NCBI GenBank assembly: GCA_963969595.1
Contig: OZ018414.1
Span: 21,807,660-21,871,659 of the forward strand
Reading direction: 5' to 3'
Source of the DNA: Neckera pumila
Taxonomy: Eukaryota > Streptophyta > Bryopsida > Hypnales > Neckeraceae
DNA length: 64,000 nt
This document shows positions 46,064 through 56,518 of this stretch, piece by piece. The notes under the pieces were generated by a model, which saw nothing but the letters and a program-made list of their open reading frames with translations, was not told the origin of the DNA and did no database searches. Within the stretch, counting starts at the first letter, position 1. Every line of letters starts with the position of its first letter. A program made the translations under genes and the position numbers.

Positions 46064-47976
46064 CAGGGCGATGCTCCCGTGAACCTTACGACGGTAGCAT
46101 TGGGCGTTGCCATCAACGAGCACCATCTGAGGACTTCGTTTCGCTTCATTCGCACTCCATCGAGTACCCACCGGAGTTGCTGCACACACCCAAGTTGTTG
46201 CACACACCGCTTGGGAGCGCCTCTCCCAAGGAACCGACATTGGAAACAACTCCTCTTAGCCGCTACGATGGGTGGACGGAGGATTCAAAGGATCTGGAGT
46301 GGATGGCGGAATTTCATGATTTCCCAAGTAACTACTCTCACGATGAGAACTTAGACTGGGAGTTGGTAGATGATAGGTCCAAGAGATTGTCCCATGACGA
46401 TGGCTTAGATGCAGATCGATACAATGAGTTTGTAGAGGGAGACTGATTGAATCCTGAAGTAGTAGGGAGCGTGAGAGATTGATATGCTAATGAGTTCTGG
46501 GGGCAACATGCCTCCAGAATGCTTGGAGACCGTGAAAGATTTAGTGGTCCTACGGCAGGACCAACAGAGCAGTTCCGTCATCGCCGTCAAAATGAGCGCT
46601 ATTTTTTTTATTTGTTTTGGAATGAAGCCTGTGTAGATTGAATGGTTTGTGAGACGAACAGGTATGCTGGGCAAGCTGTCACAGAGTATCAATAACAGTA
46701 TACAAACAAAGGTCCCAATTGGACCACCTTCACAGCTGCTATATTCTGATCATGGTTGGGTGTGGTCATTCTCATGGGGTTGAAAGTGACCCCAACCATT
46801 TGTGACTACTGGAAAACAGATGCTTTTTAGCACTGTTCAATTATCTCCCTTGTCATGAGTCGCGATAGATTTGAGTGTATTTTATGGTGCCTTCATTGTG
46901 TTGACAACACAACGCTTGAGACCGATAAGCAGGAGAGAGGATATGATAAAATTGGGAAGGTTAAGTGGGTCATTGAGGACTTTGTCATCCAGGCAAGAGA
47001 GCTATGGAATCCAGAAAAATTTGTCACTGTAGATGAGATAATGATTGCTTACAGAGGCCATTTTAGTCCAATTCGCCAGTATATAAAGGCGAAGCCCACT
47101 CGCTACGGTTTGAAAGTTTGGTGTTTGGTGTCCAACCCTAGCCGTTACATTTACAACCTTTAGGTATATTTGGGTAGCAGTGGCATCCCAAATCATGGTC
47201 AAGCTACCCTTGTTGTGAGCCAGTTAGTGCAAGGTATGTCACATAAAGGCCACTGTGTAGTTGTCGATAATTTCTTCACATCCCCCAAGTTGTTTGACCA
47301 ACTTCTGGAGAGGGGGATTTGGGCCACTGGAACTGTAAATGGGGGCTGAATTGGTGTGCCTTCTATTTTGCCAGGGTTCAATCGTGGAGAGCATGAGAGG
47401 GTAACATTGTTCTAGCAAATGCATGCTTCACAACGCATGTCAGCCACAACGTGGTATGATGCAAAGCCAATCACTTTCTTGAGCACATCTCAAGATCCAA
47501 TACGTGAAGGAGTGGTGGCATAGAGGTGGGTGAATGGAAGCCGGATCCTTATCCCAACTACACCCCAACAGGAGGAGTACCAGAAGTACATGAGGGGAGT
47601 GGATCTCATTGATCAAATGCGGAGGGACAATACCATCCAATTCTAGTCCAGGAAGTAGTGGCACAAACTTTGGTTTTTTGTATTGGACTCCTCTCTACAG
47701 AATGCATGGGTTTTGTATAGAAAGCACAGGAGTGCTAGTAGACAGAGGGTACTGGGCCGTAAGAGCTTTCACTACGCAGTAGCATTGGCCTTGATTAAGC
47801 CCCGCTTGTCTTTGCCTCGGACTTGCGTTCAGTTGAATCGGAACCCTAATGCGTTGCACAGCAGTGTCCGGTACCAGGGGGGGTGGCCGCAGCAATGTGT
47901 TGTGTGCAAAGCTAAACAACGCAGAATTTGTCGAGAATGTGGCGGGGTCTTTATGTGTGATGAGTCCTACTTCTGA
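45973..47976 (+). pseudogene. piggyBac transposase pseudogene
   Basis: One continuous frame from ATG 45973 to TGA 47974. The acidic N-terminal part is followed by TNRYAGQ, ILMGLKVTPTICDYW and MSRDRFECIL, then VTVDEIMIAYRGH (Asp codon 47032), VVVDNFFTSPKLFDQLLERG (Asp codon 47266) and YMRGVDLIDQMRRDN (Asp codon 47602). These are the three catalytic Asp blocks of the piggyBac DDD transposase in the right order. The C-terminus is a Cys-rich zinc module, CVVCKAKQRRICREC...C. Twelve in-frame stops interrupt it: TGA at 46444, 46480, 46639, 46747 and 47347; TAA at 46693; TAG at 46828, 47161, 47413, 47521, 47644 and 47656. No frameshift is needed from 46441 to the end. It cannot make a full protein as it stands. 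The N-terminal limit is uncertain. Confidence 0.88.
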
Positions 47977-49098
47977 TTGGTGCATAGCTCACAAAAATGG
48001 GCCTTGAAATTGGCTAGTTTCTAACTATGTCCTCCCTGGTTGTAGCGTGGTTGATGAAGACCGACTGCAATTGCTCGTCGGGGAGCGCCAGCCAAGCACC
48101 TTTGAAGCGGCATCTACGAGGAGCACCGAAATAGCGTCGCCAAGATTGTACCACCGTTGAGCATTCCGCTCGTTGCCTGACCCTTGGTATACGTCGATTG
48201 TGTGCAGGGTATTGCCGAAGTGTTATTGGAGTAGGCCAGCCTCTATTTTTGCAGTGAATCTGGTAGACTAGCCGTTTTGAATCCTGGATGCACAGTTCCC
48301 ATTTTTGACACCGCTGTACGTGAGTGCATGGGAAGTCCATACGTAGGCAACAAGTTGCATGTTCACAAACTTTGGGTCCTGTCAAACTTTTGTAAACGGT
48401 TGTTTTTGTAATGTCAACATTTTGCCTCCCTACCACATTGTAATTGAGCCACACAGTCCATGATCCGAGTCACCCCATTGTCGATGCTCGTCAACAAGGT
48501 TCAATTGTAGTACTGCCACAAGCTTCTGATCCGCCACGCATGAGTTGTGTGTCCCAGGAAAGACTTCAACTGCCTGCTTTCAAATGTCCGGGGCTTGTGA
48601 ACACTGGTCTCAAGTTGTTGCCAATTTCAGCCCGACGTACATGTGCCTCTCTCCCCGTATGCAGTGACTCACTTAGCCAGTTCGGAATCCCCGGTCCTCT
48701 ACGAACGCCGTGACTTTGGATGGCTCTCAGTGAATGGTGTTTTTTTGAAATGTCTTGGAACTTGTCGTAGGCATTGCAATGCTCATGAAGGACCACCTCG
48801 CAAAATTTTGTCGTCAGTGGCACACTACAGCATGTGACACATTAGCCGAAAGTGCCGCAGATTGCCTGAAAATGTGCATAAAGTCCATGAAATGAGTATG
48901 TTCGATTGTTATAATCAGGAAATTGCGCCGGTCAAAAGGTCCCAAAGTGGTCGCAATTGCTCCGAGATGCAGCTGGGAATTTATATCAATGGTGAAATTT
49001 ATTGCAACCACGTACATTTCCCAGAAAAGGCCTTGCACTAAAAGCGGCCAAGACAGAGTCTCCGCCAGACATTTCCAACTTGGGCGTTGAGGGGTTAA
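47977..49098 (+). mobile_element. 3' part and right terminus of the piggyBac element
   Basis: About 1.1 kb of GC-richer DNA ends in ACTTGGGCGTTGAGGGGTTAA, where TTAA is at 49095-49098; AT-rich host-like DNA follows at once. The end matches the 80-bp miniature at 25999. Minus-strand ORFs here (for example 48014-48454, GTG-started) have no recognised motif and are not called. No matching left terminus (TTAACCCCTCAACGCCC) was seen between 42 and 46 kb, so the element's left end is probably lost. Confidence 0.7.
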
Positions 49099-49182
49099 AT
49101 AACAAAATTTTAATTTAAAGGAAGTTTAATATTTGGTGTTGTACTACAAAATTTTGTAATTAGACATATCTGCATAGTATAA

Positions 49183-49408
49183 CCTTTCTTAGTGCATACT
49201 TTCTTAGTGCATAGTGCATGATGCATACTCTCTTGGTGCATAATATGCAATAAGAGAGGGTTGTACTTTGAAGCATTTATTTGTGAACAATAGTTGGAGG
49301 CCCCATAGTGAGCGGCCACATTAGCCAAAGTTCAATACATAACCTCTCCAACTGCACAAACCTCTCTTAGTGCGTAGTCCCAACATTATGCACTAAGAGA
49401 GCTTCTAT
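49183..49408. repeat. Pair of small related hairpins
   Basis: AACCTTTCTTAGTGCATA (49183) pairs with TATGCAATAAGAGAGGGTT (ending 49262). AACCTCTCTTAGTGCGTA (about 49360) pairs with TTATGCACTAAGAGAGCTT (ending about 49408). The two hairpins share the CTCTTAGTGCATA word. Origin unknown. Confidence 0.55.
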
Positions 49409-50527
49409 TGTATAAGGTATGCTAATTGAAACATATGCAAGTTGTAGTCATCTTTAGAGAGGACGCTACAAATCCCACAAAATAAACTAAATAATACGGT
49501 CTATTTACTCAAACCTCTTCGATATGACCTCCAAAAATTATTGCCCAATCTCTCTAATATATTAATGTCTAATATCTCTAATATGTCAATGTTCAATGTT
49601 TTTAAATGGTTTGAAATAATTGAAGTTTTTTTGTACAGTTTTATTATCTGTTATATATATTCTTTGTACAATAAATTTTGTTGGCAAAGCATATACTGTT
49701 GTAAAATGAAGAATGAAAATGTATGGAAAACAACAACTTGCTATAGAGAAAATTGTTTAACCCTAGCTTCAAATTGTTGAATGGAGAAGGTAATGTAGAA
49801 TGAATGTATGTTGGAAGCTTGCACCAAACATCCATTCAAATAATACCTTTTTAAAAAACTTTTCATTTTATGTACTCCGTATTTACTAAAGATGGATTTT
49901 TCTCATTGATTCCAAATACCACCCTAATGGTGTCTATAGTAGTGAGGAGACATATGATAGATATGGCTCACCAAAGTCTTAATGCACGGTTACACACAAT
50001 TTGAGGTCTTCATTCCCTTATTTGCCACTATTTTATGTTCTCTACCCTAGGGTTTTGGACAACATCTTTTTTGGGTCTCATCAATCTTGGTTCCATGCAA
50101 TCTCTATAAAATTTTAATCTAAGTCTTTCAATCAATATTGGGTACATTTCTCTAGAAATTCAACTTCATTGTCTTGATGACAAAACTAATTTAGAATTTT
50201 TTGAATAATCTGAAAATAAAACAAATCACCTTTGATCAAGACGCTTTCAATGGAGAGACGACAATCTATCCATAATAGTCAAACTAGATTGACTTTTTTT
50301 TTTTTTAAATGAAGGTAATGTAACTCCTCTAATTTCATGGTTATGCAATGTAAATATGAATCCTTAAGCGATCATGTTCACTCATCCACAATTCAATACT
50401 ACAATACAAAATTAGCTAACCAAAATTTTGAATTTTTAAGTTTATTTTTGTATCTCCTGGTCCTCCTGGTCCATAATGATCCTAAAATGAAGGTATTCAA
50501 CATCTTGAAACGTCATTGGAAGATAAT
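49409..50527. other. AT-rich spacer without recognised features
   Basis: Short ORFs only, such as 49541-49780 plus, with no recognised motif. No repeat ends. Confidence 0.4.
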
Positions 50528-51315
50528 CCTACGGTGACTCCCAAAAGTAGTTGGCCACCATATAAATCGCTCTCATAAATTGAAAAATTGAAATTATAAA
50601 TTGAAATTTGGACATATTGTTGTACAAAAGGGATTCTATCTTTATATATAATTTCATTTAAAACGGACTATATTTAGACCTATTATTATTTGAATGAAAT
50701 TTCTATGCAAAAAAAATATTTTGTGAAAAGTCAAAATGTCTCATTTCTTTTTATTGGAAGGATGTACATTTTGACCAGAATCACATGTCACAAGTTTCAT
50801 GAATTTTGGATTTTTATTGATTGAAATTTTATTGATTAAAATTTGACTACAAATTTCTGACTTTTTCATTTTTCACTCCATAACTTGCAAAAAAATATGC
50901 TTTTGATATATACAGTTATTCGATGTTATTTAGAATTTTTGTTTTATCTTTTTGCAATTTATAGAGTGAAAAATAAAAAAGTCAAAATTTTGAGGTCACA
51001 TTTCAATCAATAAAATTTCAATCAATAAAAATCCAATATTCATGAAACTTATGACATGTGATTTTGGTCAAGATGTACATTCTTCCGATAAAAAAAGATG
51101 AGACATTCTGTCTTTTCACAAAAAAAAAATTTTGCATAGAAATTTCATTCAAATAATAATAGGTCTAAATATAGTCCATTTTCAATGAAATTACACATGA
51201 AGATAGAATCCCTTTTGTACAACAACATGTCCAAATTTCACTTTATAATTTCAATTTCTCAATTTATGAGAGCGATTTATATGGTGGCCAACTACCTTTG
51301 GGAGTCAATGTAGGT
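50528..51315. mobile_element. Long near-perfect foldback, about 0.79 kb
   Basis: From CCTACGGTGACTCCCAAA to TTTGGGAGTCAATGTAGG. The arms, about 370 bases each, pair along their length with few mismatches around a loop near 50900-50940. Word pairs seen in both arms include TAGTTGGCCACCATATAAAT, TTGTACAAAAGGGATTCTAT and TAGACCTATTATTATTTGAA with their inverses. It has no ORF beyond hairpin readings. The structure fits a foldback transposon or a large MITE, and a transcript would form long double-stranded RNA. No clear target-site duplication was fixed. Confidence 0.82.
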
Positions 51316-51787
51316 GATGAGATTTGTTCCAAAATTTTTTGATATCCATTGGATGGATTACAAATGATTTCAAGATATTTCTGCATAAATTACATAAAAC
51401 AAATGAAGCACATCCAAATGCGAAGGTATAACTAAGTGCATTTTTATTTCTATAGTTTCCTTTAAAGTCAATCATTGGACATTTTTAGTCTTCAACGTCC
51501 TAACTAAATTAAGTGGTAAAAGAATTGATGTACTCTTCTTTCAAGGTACATCTTGAGTAGGCCCTTGACATAAGTAACATACTCTCTTTGTGCCACAATT
51601 CAAAAGCCACTTTATTTGTGCCACTACATACCAATAGTATTCATCTTAAACTTTTAAGTACTCTAGTGATATATAGTAATCACAAAGTGACAAAAATAGT
51701 CACATGGTACAAATAGGGCGCAAACAAGGTGTCCTATTTTATATATAAATTAAATCATCAATTAATCGTTAATTACCTTAAATTAGG

Positions 51788-52012
51788 TTGTTTGTTTTGT
51801 TTTTGTTTGTTTGTTTGCTTGCTTGTTTGTTATAGTGAAATCTCTTGGCTTGTGCGTCCCCCGGTTGCGTTCTTGGTGTCATGAGAAAGCTCTCTATGAA
51901 TATAGGCTTTGTTTCACAGTGCTTGAACCTAGGATGTAAAAGTTACTGAATTTCAAAGTTATTATAGATTAGAAAATTAATTTTACTTTTATTTTGACAG
52001 AGGCAAATGAAC
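51788..52012. repeat. Dispersed repeat next to the copia element (partners at 57150 and 58110)
   Basis: Starts with a TTTG-rich run, then a segment with AAATCTCTTGGCTTGTGCGTC, GTTGCGTTCTTGGTGTC and AAAGCTCTCTATG, and ends in TTTTACTTTTATTTTGACAG. The same order occurs at 58105-58320 (AGATCTCTTGGACTGTGTGTC, GTTGCATTCTTGATGTC), and parts recur at about 57152-57260 and 57870-57955. This is an unclassified repeat family. Its ends could not be fixed. Confidence 0.55.
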
Positions 52013-52155
52013 ATGGCATGACCCTCTGATGGATGAAAGCATTGATAGATAAAAGATTTGATAATGACTGTGTCATGACTTTTGTCATGATCAAAGATGG
52101 ATGAATGATGACCAGGGATGGATCAATGCTTTAATAGATAACTAATTCATGATGT

Positions 52156-52383
52156 TGTTGAAAATAGGAAACGAAACAAAACTACAAAAGGTTGTAAATC
52201 CTAAATGTGCAAGAAGAAAGAAGTAAGTGTCACAATATATTCAAAGTAAAGTAAATATATACTAAGGAGAAAGAATCTATAAATAGTTCTCTTCTTCTAC
52301 TATTGGTCCAAGGGATCCTCTAACTAAAGTAAACTCTAGTAAACTATAATGGAGAGTGTATGAAGATAAGATACTTCTTAACA
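52156..52383 (-). repeat. Copia LTR (3' LTR with respect to the element)
   Basis: A 228-bp direct repeat of 56295-56513. It contains an ATAAATAGTTCTC segment that, in either orientation, is TATA-like. Confidence 0.88.
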
Positions 52384-52532
52384 CTCCTTCTCGCTTGACA
52401 TAACATTTCCATAATCTTGTAAGATATACAGTTGCTGCCTCATTAAAACCTTCTCCAGGAAAACCTTAATGATGGTCAAGGATAAAACCACAGATGAAGG
52501 AAAAAGAATACAGCTCCTTTATCAATCCACTC

Positions 52533-53088
52533 TCATGGTAAAATCCAATGGGAAAAATCCATAGAAGGATAGCACAGGTTCATAAAATTGTCATAATAAA
52601 ATCTAATGGATCTCTTGCTCCAAAATATTGAGTCGCCGCATTCCAATGCTATAAATAAGTCAACGATGAGTACATAATGGACAAGCCTTTGTGAAAATGT
52701 ATGTAATCCCAAACCTATAGTTCCCTTCAAATAACAAAGAACATGCCATTCCAATGTCATAGTGTAGGACGAGCACTATGCTTTGCAAGGACACTAATTG
52801 CAAATGCAATATCAAGTCATGTAGATGTAGACAAATATTGAAGTGCTCCGACCACAATGAGGTATGGATATTGTTCACCTAATGATTCCTCCTCCTTGCA
52901 AGGGCGGTAAGGATCATCACCATTGTTGTTACGACCACAATAGGTGTAGATAGTAGATAGGCATCTATTATATTGAATCTTTTCAAGATCCGGTTGATAT
53001 AAGCCATTTGTGAAAGAAAAATGCTACCATCTTTCAAGTAAAGAACCTTTTTCATCGCGTTTGCACACAAATACCAGCTTCTATCCAA
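52533..53088 (-). pseudogene. Copia reverse transcriptase end and RNase H remnants
   Basis: 53088-52879 reads KKVLYLKDGSIFLSQMAYIN and then ILKRFNIIDAYLLSTPIVV, the typical copia segment after the reverse transcriptase palm. 52760-52533 reads WHVLCYLKGTIGLGLHTFS followed by decayed RNase H sequence. The YVDD-type catalytic box was not found, so most of the palm domain is missing or unrecognisable. Several frame changes separate the pieces. Confidence 0.75.
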
Positions 53089-53302
53089 AAGTCAAGAAGA
53101 TAGATTACTCACAATTGGTCCAAAGACTTGTCTCTTATGCAAAGAAGCATACTCCTTTTTGATAGCAACTTTCTACTTTAACCAATCCGAGCAATACATT
53201 GCTTGTTCAATAGTATTTGGTTCGGGATTATCTTTCTCACAAAAAAATATTTTATACAATTATACAAATAAATGATTCATCAATTTCAATTGTTGTTCTA
53301 TC

Positions 53303-53617
53303 TCATATATCACCTGCACTGCAATACATCACATATATCTCTGTTTTCAACTTGGCCGTTTCTTGTTCATGATTAAGAGTTCCTCCCTCAAGAGTTGCAG
53401 TGATATTAGGCATGGATGAAGAGTTTGATATGAGCAATCCCAAATAAATAGCAGTAGATGCTGTAGGTATAGAAGAAATAATATTGTCAAACATTGTCTT
53501 GCACTTGCATGGTTGTTTATCTAATCCAAGAGTCCGTTTGCCCATTGGTTGAAGAGTTGGAGCTGAAAGAGTTTCTGGGATTGAAACTTGAACAACAACA
53601 ATTTGAGCTTCATTCAA
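53303..53617 (-). pseudogene. Copia linker between integrase and reverse transcriptase
   Basis: A 104-codon open piece containing RTLGLDKQPCKCK and a low-complexity Ser/Thr/Pro-rich part, as found between the integrase and reverse transcriptase in copia polyproteins. It has no catalytic motif. Confidence 0.5.
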
Positions 53618-53654
53618 TGGAGTCTTAGTAATTCTTGGTGCATTGTTGAGGTCA

Positions 53655-54557
53655 TCAGATGTTTGATCTGCAATCCTTTATAAATGTAGTATTTTGGCAA
53701 CCTTTTGTTTCAGCCAAAGATGTTTGAGGATCAGGTGCCTTGAACATAATGTCCTTAGAATACTCTTGAGTAGATGCTTTTCTTTTTAAAGATGGAAATA
53801 TGTCTTCTTCAAATCGACAATTGGCAAAATGAGCACAAAGCAACGTACCAGTAAAAGGTTTGATATAACAAATTATACTTGGAGAATCAAATCCAATATA
53901 GATGCCTTCTTGTCGATGAACTCCAATGGTACGGTGTTGAGGTTCCGGGATTAGAACCCATATACGGCAACCAAATACTCGCAAATGAGATACATTAGGA
54001 ACACGTCCAGAAAGAAGCTCTTATAAAGAAGCAATTTCTAAAGATGAAGGATGGAGTCAAATTAGAGTTGCAACATGTAGAACTGCATGTCCTCACATAT
54101 ATGCAAGCAAATTTGCATGAAGAAGCAACGGTCTTGTAATAAGCTGAATCTGTTTAAATAAAAGATTTTGCCAAATCATTTTGAGCATGTTCATATAGAA
54201 TTGAATATGTCAAATCAATTCCTATTGTAGTACAATAATCTACGGAAGATCTTGACGAAAACTCTTGAGCATTATCCATTCGTAATGTTTTGATTGGATA
54301 ATCAAGAAAATGAGTCTTAACATTAAAAGTAAATTGGCAAAAGCCAAATTTCTCGTTGATAACAACGAAACATGTGATTGTTTGTCTGATGCATCAATTA
54401 AAACCAAAAAATAATGGAATGGTCTAGACCTAGGATTTATTGGACCACAAATATCACCATATAGCCTTGAAAATATTGGTGGTAATTCATGAAGAAGCTT
54501 CCATAAAGATGGTTTGGCAATGAATTTGTCTTGCACGCATGCTCGACACAATGTCAT
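53655..54557 (-). pseudogene. Copia integrase remnants
   Basis: 54557-54240 reads MTLCRACVQDKFIAKP, then YGDICGPINPRS and HYFLVLIDASDKQSHVSLLS: the GAG-pre-integrase Cys pair and the first Asp block of the integrase core. 53984-53655 reads MRVFGCRIWVLIPEPQHRTI and then GVHRQEGIYIGFDSPSIICY, the copia integrase C-terminal region. The two pieces are separated by decayed sequence holding stops. Confidence 0.85.
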
Positions 54558-54873
54558 TGAATTTACATAACATATGGTTGGATTGGAATCTAATATAAAC
54601 CACTTGCCACACCAAAAACTGTTTCCACAACTTTATAGTTTTGTACAAATAAAACAAAACAAATGCAGCTTTTTGCCTGTCTAGAATTTTTGGTCAAGAG
54701 GTGAAAAACATTAGTGCGCACATCTTGATAGCTGATCAGGCTCTAAGGGGGCAGAGGGAGAAAACATAGCACGCATGCATCAATAGTGGGGGCCTCAAGC
54801 AACATCACCTTTGTTGGTCCCTCCTAGAAACAAAACATATTTGATCCAGCCAAGTCCAAAGATTATTTTCATC

Positions 54874-55290
54874 AAAAAATTGTTTATCTTGTAGGATTAT
54901 TCTGCAGGATTATATGTACATATGTAACAAAAAGTTGCTTATCCAGTAGGATTATCCCGCACAATTATTTGTACAGATGCAACAAAAAATTTCTTATTCC
55001 GTAGGATTATCCCGCAAGATTATTTGTACAGATGCAACAAAAAGTTGCTTATCCCATAGGATTATCTCACAAGATTATTTGTACAGATGCAACAAAAAAT
55101 TGCTTATCCCGTTGGATTATCTTGCAAGATTATTTTTACAAATGCAACAAAAAGTTGCTTATCCTATAGGATTATCCCGCAGGATTATTTGTACCTATAG
55201 ATACAACAAAAAGTTGCTTATCTCGAAGGATTATCACGTAGGATTATTTGTACAATTGCAACCAAAAAATTGATCAGCCCGTAGGATTGC
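54874..55290. repeat. 55-bp minisatellite inside the copia element
   Basis: About seven tandem copies of a roughly 55-bp unit with TAGGATTATCCCGCA, ATTATTTGTACAGATGCAAC and AAAAAGTTGCTTATCC. Copies differ at several positions each. The array lies between the gag and integrase remnants, where protease coding sequence would be expected. The 98-codon plus ORF at 54977-55273 is only a reading of these units. Confidence 0.88.
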
Positions 55291-55715
55291 ACGTACGCAT
55301 AAATACAAAGTCAAGGAATACATCAAAAAATGCACCAGTAGAGGTATCTTCAGCAATATGTGTTTCAAAATCATCTGCTCCCAATGAATAGTAGGAGCTG
55401 GTTAAAAGTAATAGATTGCAATGACAGCTCCACAGATATATATATTATTGCAGTATTTGTCCATTATAATGATTTGTTTGTATCAGTTGCTAGCTGTGCA
55501 AACAAAAGAAGATGAAACCTTGGTGGCTCAATGTTAATAATAGCAACAAAATAATATAGGTCAAATGAAAAGGATTGCAAAACTTCCTCCAAAAACAAAA
55601 TCAAAATTGAAAGTTTGGAACTGTATGAAACTCTAGACAAAAGATGCAAAGAGCTTGCCAAAACCTCCTTCAAAGCAAAAAGCTAAATAAAAATGATCTA
55701 AGACTTTGATATTCG

Positions 55716-55757
55716 ACAATCATCTAGTAAATGGCCCATTTTGCCACATTTGTGGCA
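55716..55757 (-). pseudogene. Copia gag zinc knuckle
   Basis: The minus strand reads CHKCGKMGHLLDDC, an intact CX2CX4HX4C retroviral-type zinc knuckle, preceded by HGKCPLET. It marks the nucleocapsid part of copia gag. The surrounding gag frame is broken. Confidence 0.85.
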
Positions 55758-56294
55758 AGAACACGTCTCTAACGGACACTTACCATGGTTGTTAGTAGAT
55801 GAAGATGAAGATGTCAAAGTCCTCATGATAAAAATATAAAAATATAAATATAAATGTAATTATATATATATATATAAGTAAAAATAAAAATAAGTGAAAA
55901 TGAAGGGTGAAGGAATAGCCTGGGTCCTATTGTGCTCCAAGAGTAGTAAGAAAGAGCAAGCGGCTAGATGAAGCAATAGTTGAGGATGCTAAAACCTCCT
56001 CCAAATAAAATAAAATAAGGGAGGCAAGGAAGCCGCGAGCGCAGGGTCGAAGAATAAGCAAGTAGGGAGCAACAACCAAAAAGTAGGTGGCTAGAAGAAG
56101 CAATGACTAGAGGAAGGGAAGAGTTAGAGAGCTCGAGAGAAAGGAGCAAAAAAAAATCTTCCTAAGAGAAAACTAAATTGGAAGTTTTAATCTTGGGAAA
56201 CTCAAAACAAAAATACCAATAATCTCTCTCAAAGCAAATAAACTAATGCAAAGCTCAAGTTAGATACAAATGATCAAAGAGCGTGCTGGTAACA

Positions 56295-56513
56295 TGTTAA
56301 GAATAGGAAACAAAATAAAACTACAAAAAGTTGTAAAATCTAAGTGTGCAAGAAGAAAGAAGTAAGTGTCACAATATATTCAAAGTAAAGTAAATATATA
56401 CCAAGGAGAGAGAATCTATAAATAGTTTTCTTCCTCTACTATTTGTCCAAAGGATCCTCTAACTAAAAATAAACTATAATGGAGAGCGTATTAAGATAAG
56501 ATGTTTCTTAACA
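56295..56513 (-). repeat. Copia LTR (5' LTR with respect to the element)
   Basis: A 219-bp partner of 52156-52383, opening TGTTAAGAATAGGAAAC and closing GATGTTTCTTAACA. The small number of differences suggests a fairly recent insertion relative to other elements here, although the coding region is heavily broken. Confidence 0.88.
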
Positions 56514-56518
56514 GATGT

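Larger units (their letters stand above)
52156..56513 (-). mobile_element. Ty1/copia LTR retrotransposon, complete in outline, decayed
   Basis: Two LTRs, 52156-52383 and 56295-56513, open with TGTT(G/A)A and close with TTCTTAACA, and are highly similar. A perfect 5-bp duplication GATGT lies on both sides (52151-52155 and 56514-56518). Coding remnants read on the minus strand in the order gag zinc knuckle, integrase, reverse transcriptase, RNase H, which is the Ty1/copia order. A purine-rich AGCGAGAAGGAG just inside the left LTR (read on minus) is the polypurine tract, and TGTTACCAGCACGC next to the right LTR is a weak candidate for the primer binding site. The total of 4.36 kb and the missing protease and much of the reverse transcriptase show that it is defective. 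Confidence 0.9.

Noticed and set aside
46441..47976. Stops in the piggyBac frame restored by U-to-C RNA editing
   Set aside because: Such editing is known from organelles of some plants, not from nuclear transcripts; mutation of a silenced copy is simpler.
48014..48454. 146-codon minus-strand ORF in the piggyBac 3' region
   Set aside because: Starts at GTG, shows no recognised motif, and the opposite strand belongs to the piggyBac element.
54977..55273. 98-codon plus-strand ORF with repeated CTDATKSCL-like units
   Set aside because: It is a reading of the 55-bp minisatellite, on the strand opposite to the copia genes.
54874..55290. CRISPR-like array
   Set aside because: Whole units repeat without unique spacers and the context is a plant retrotransposon; it is a minisatellite.
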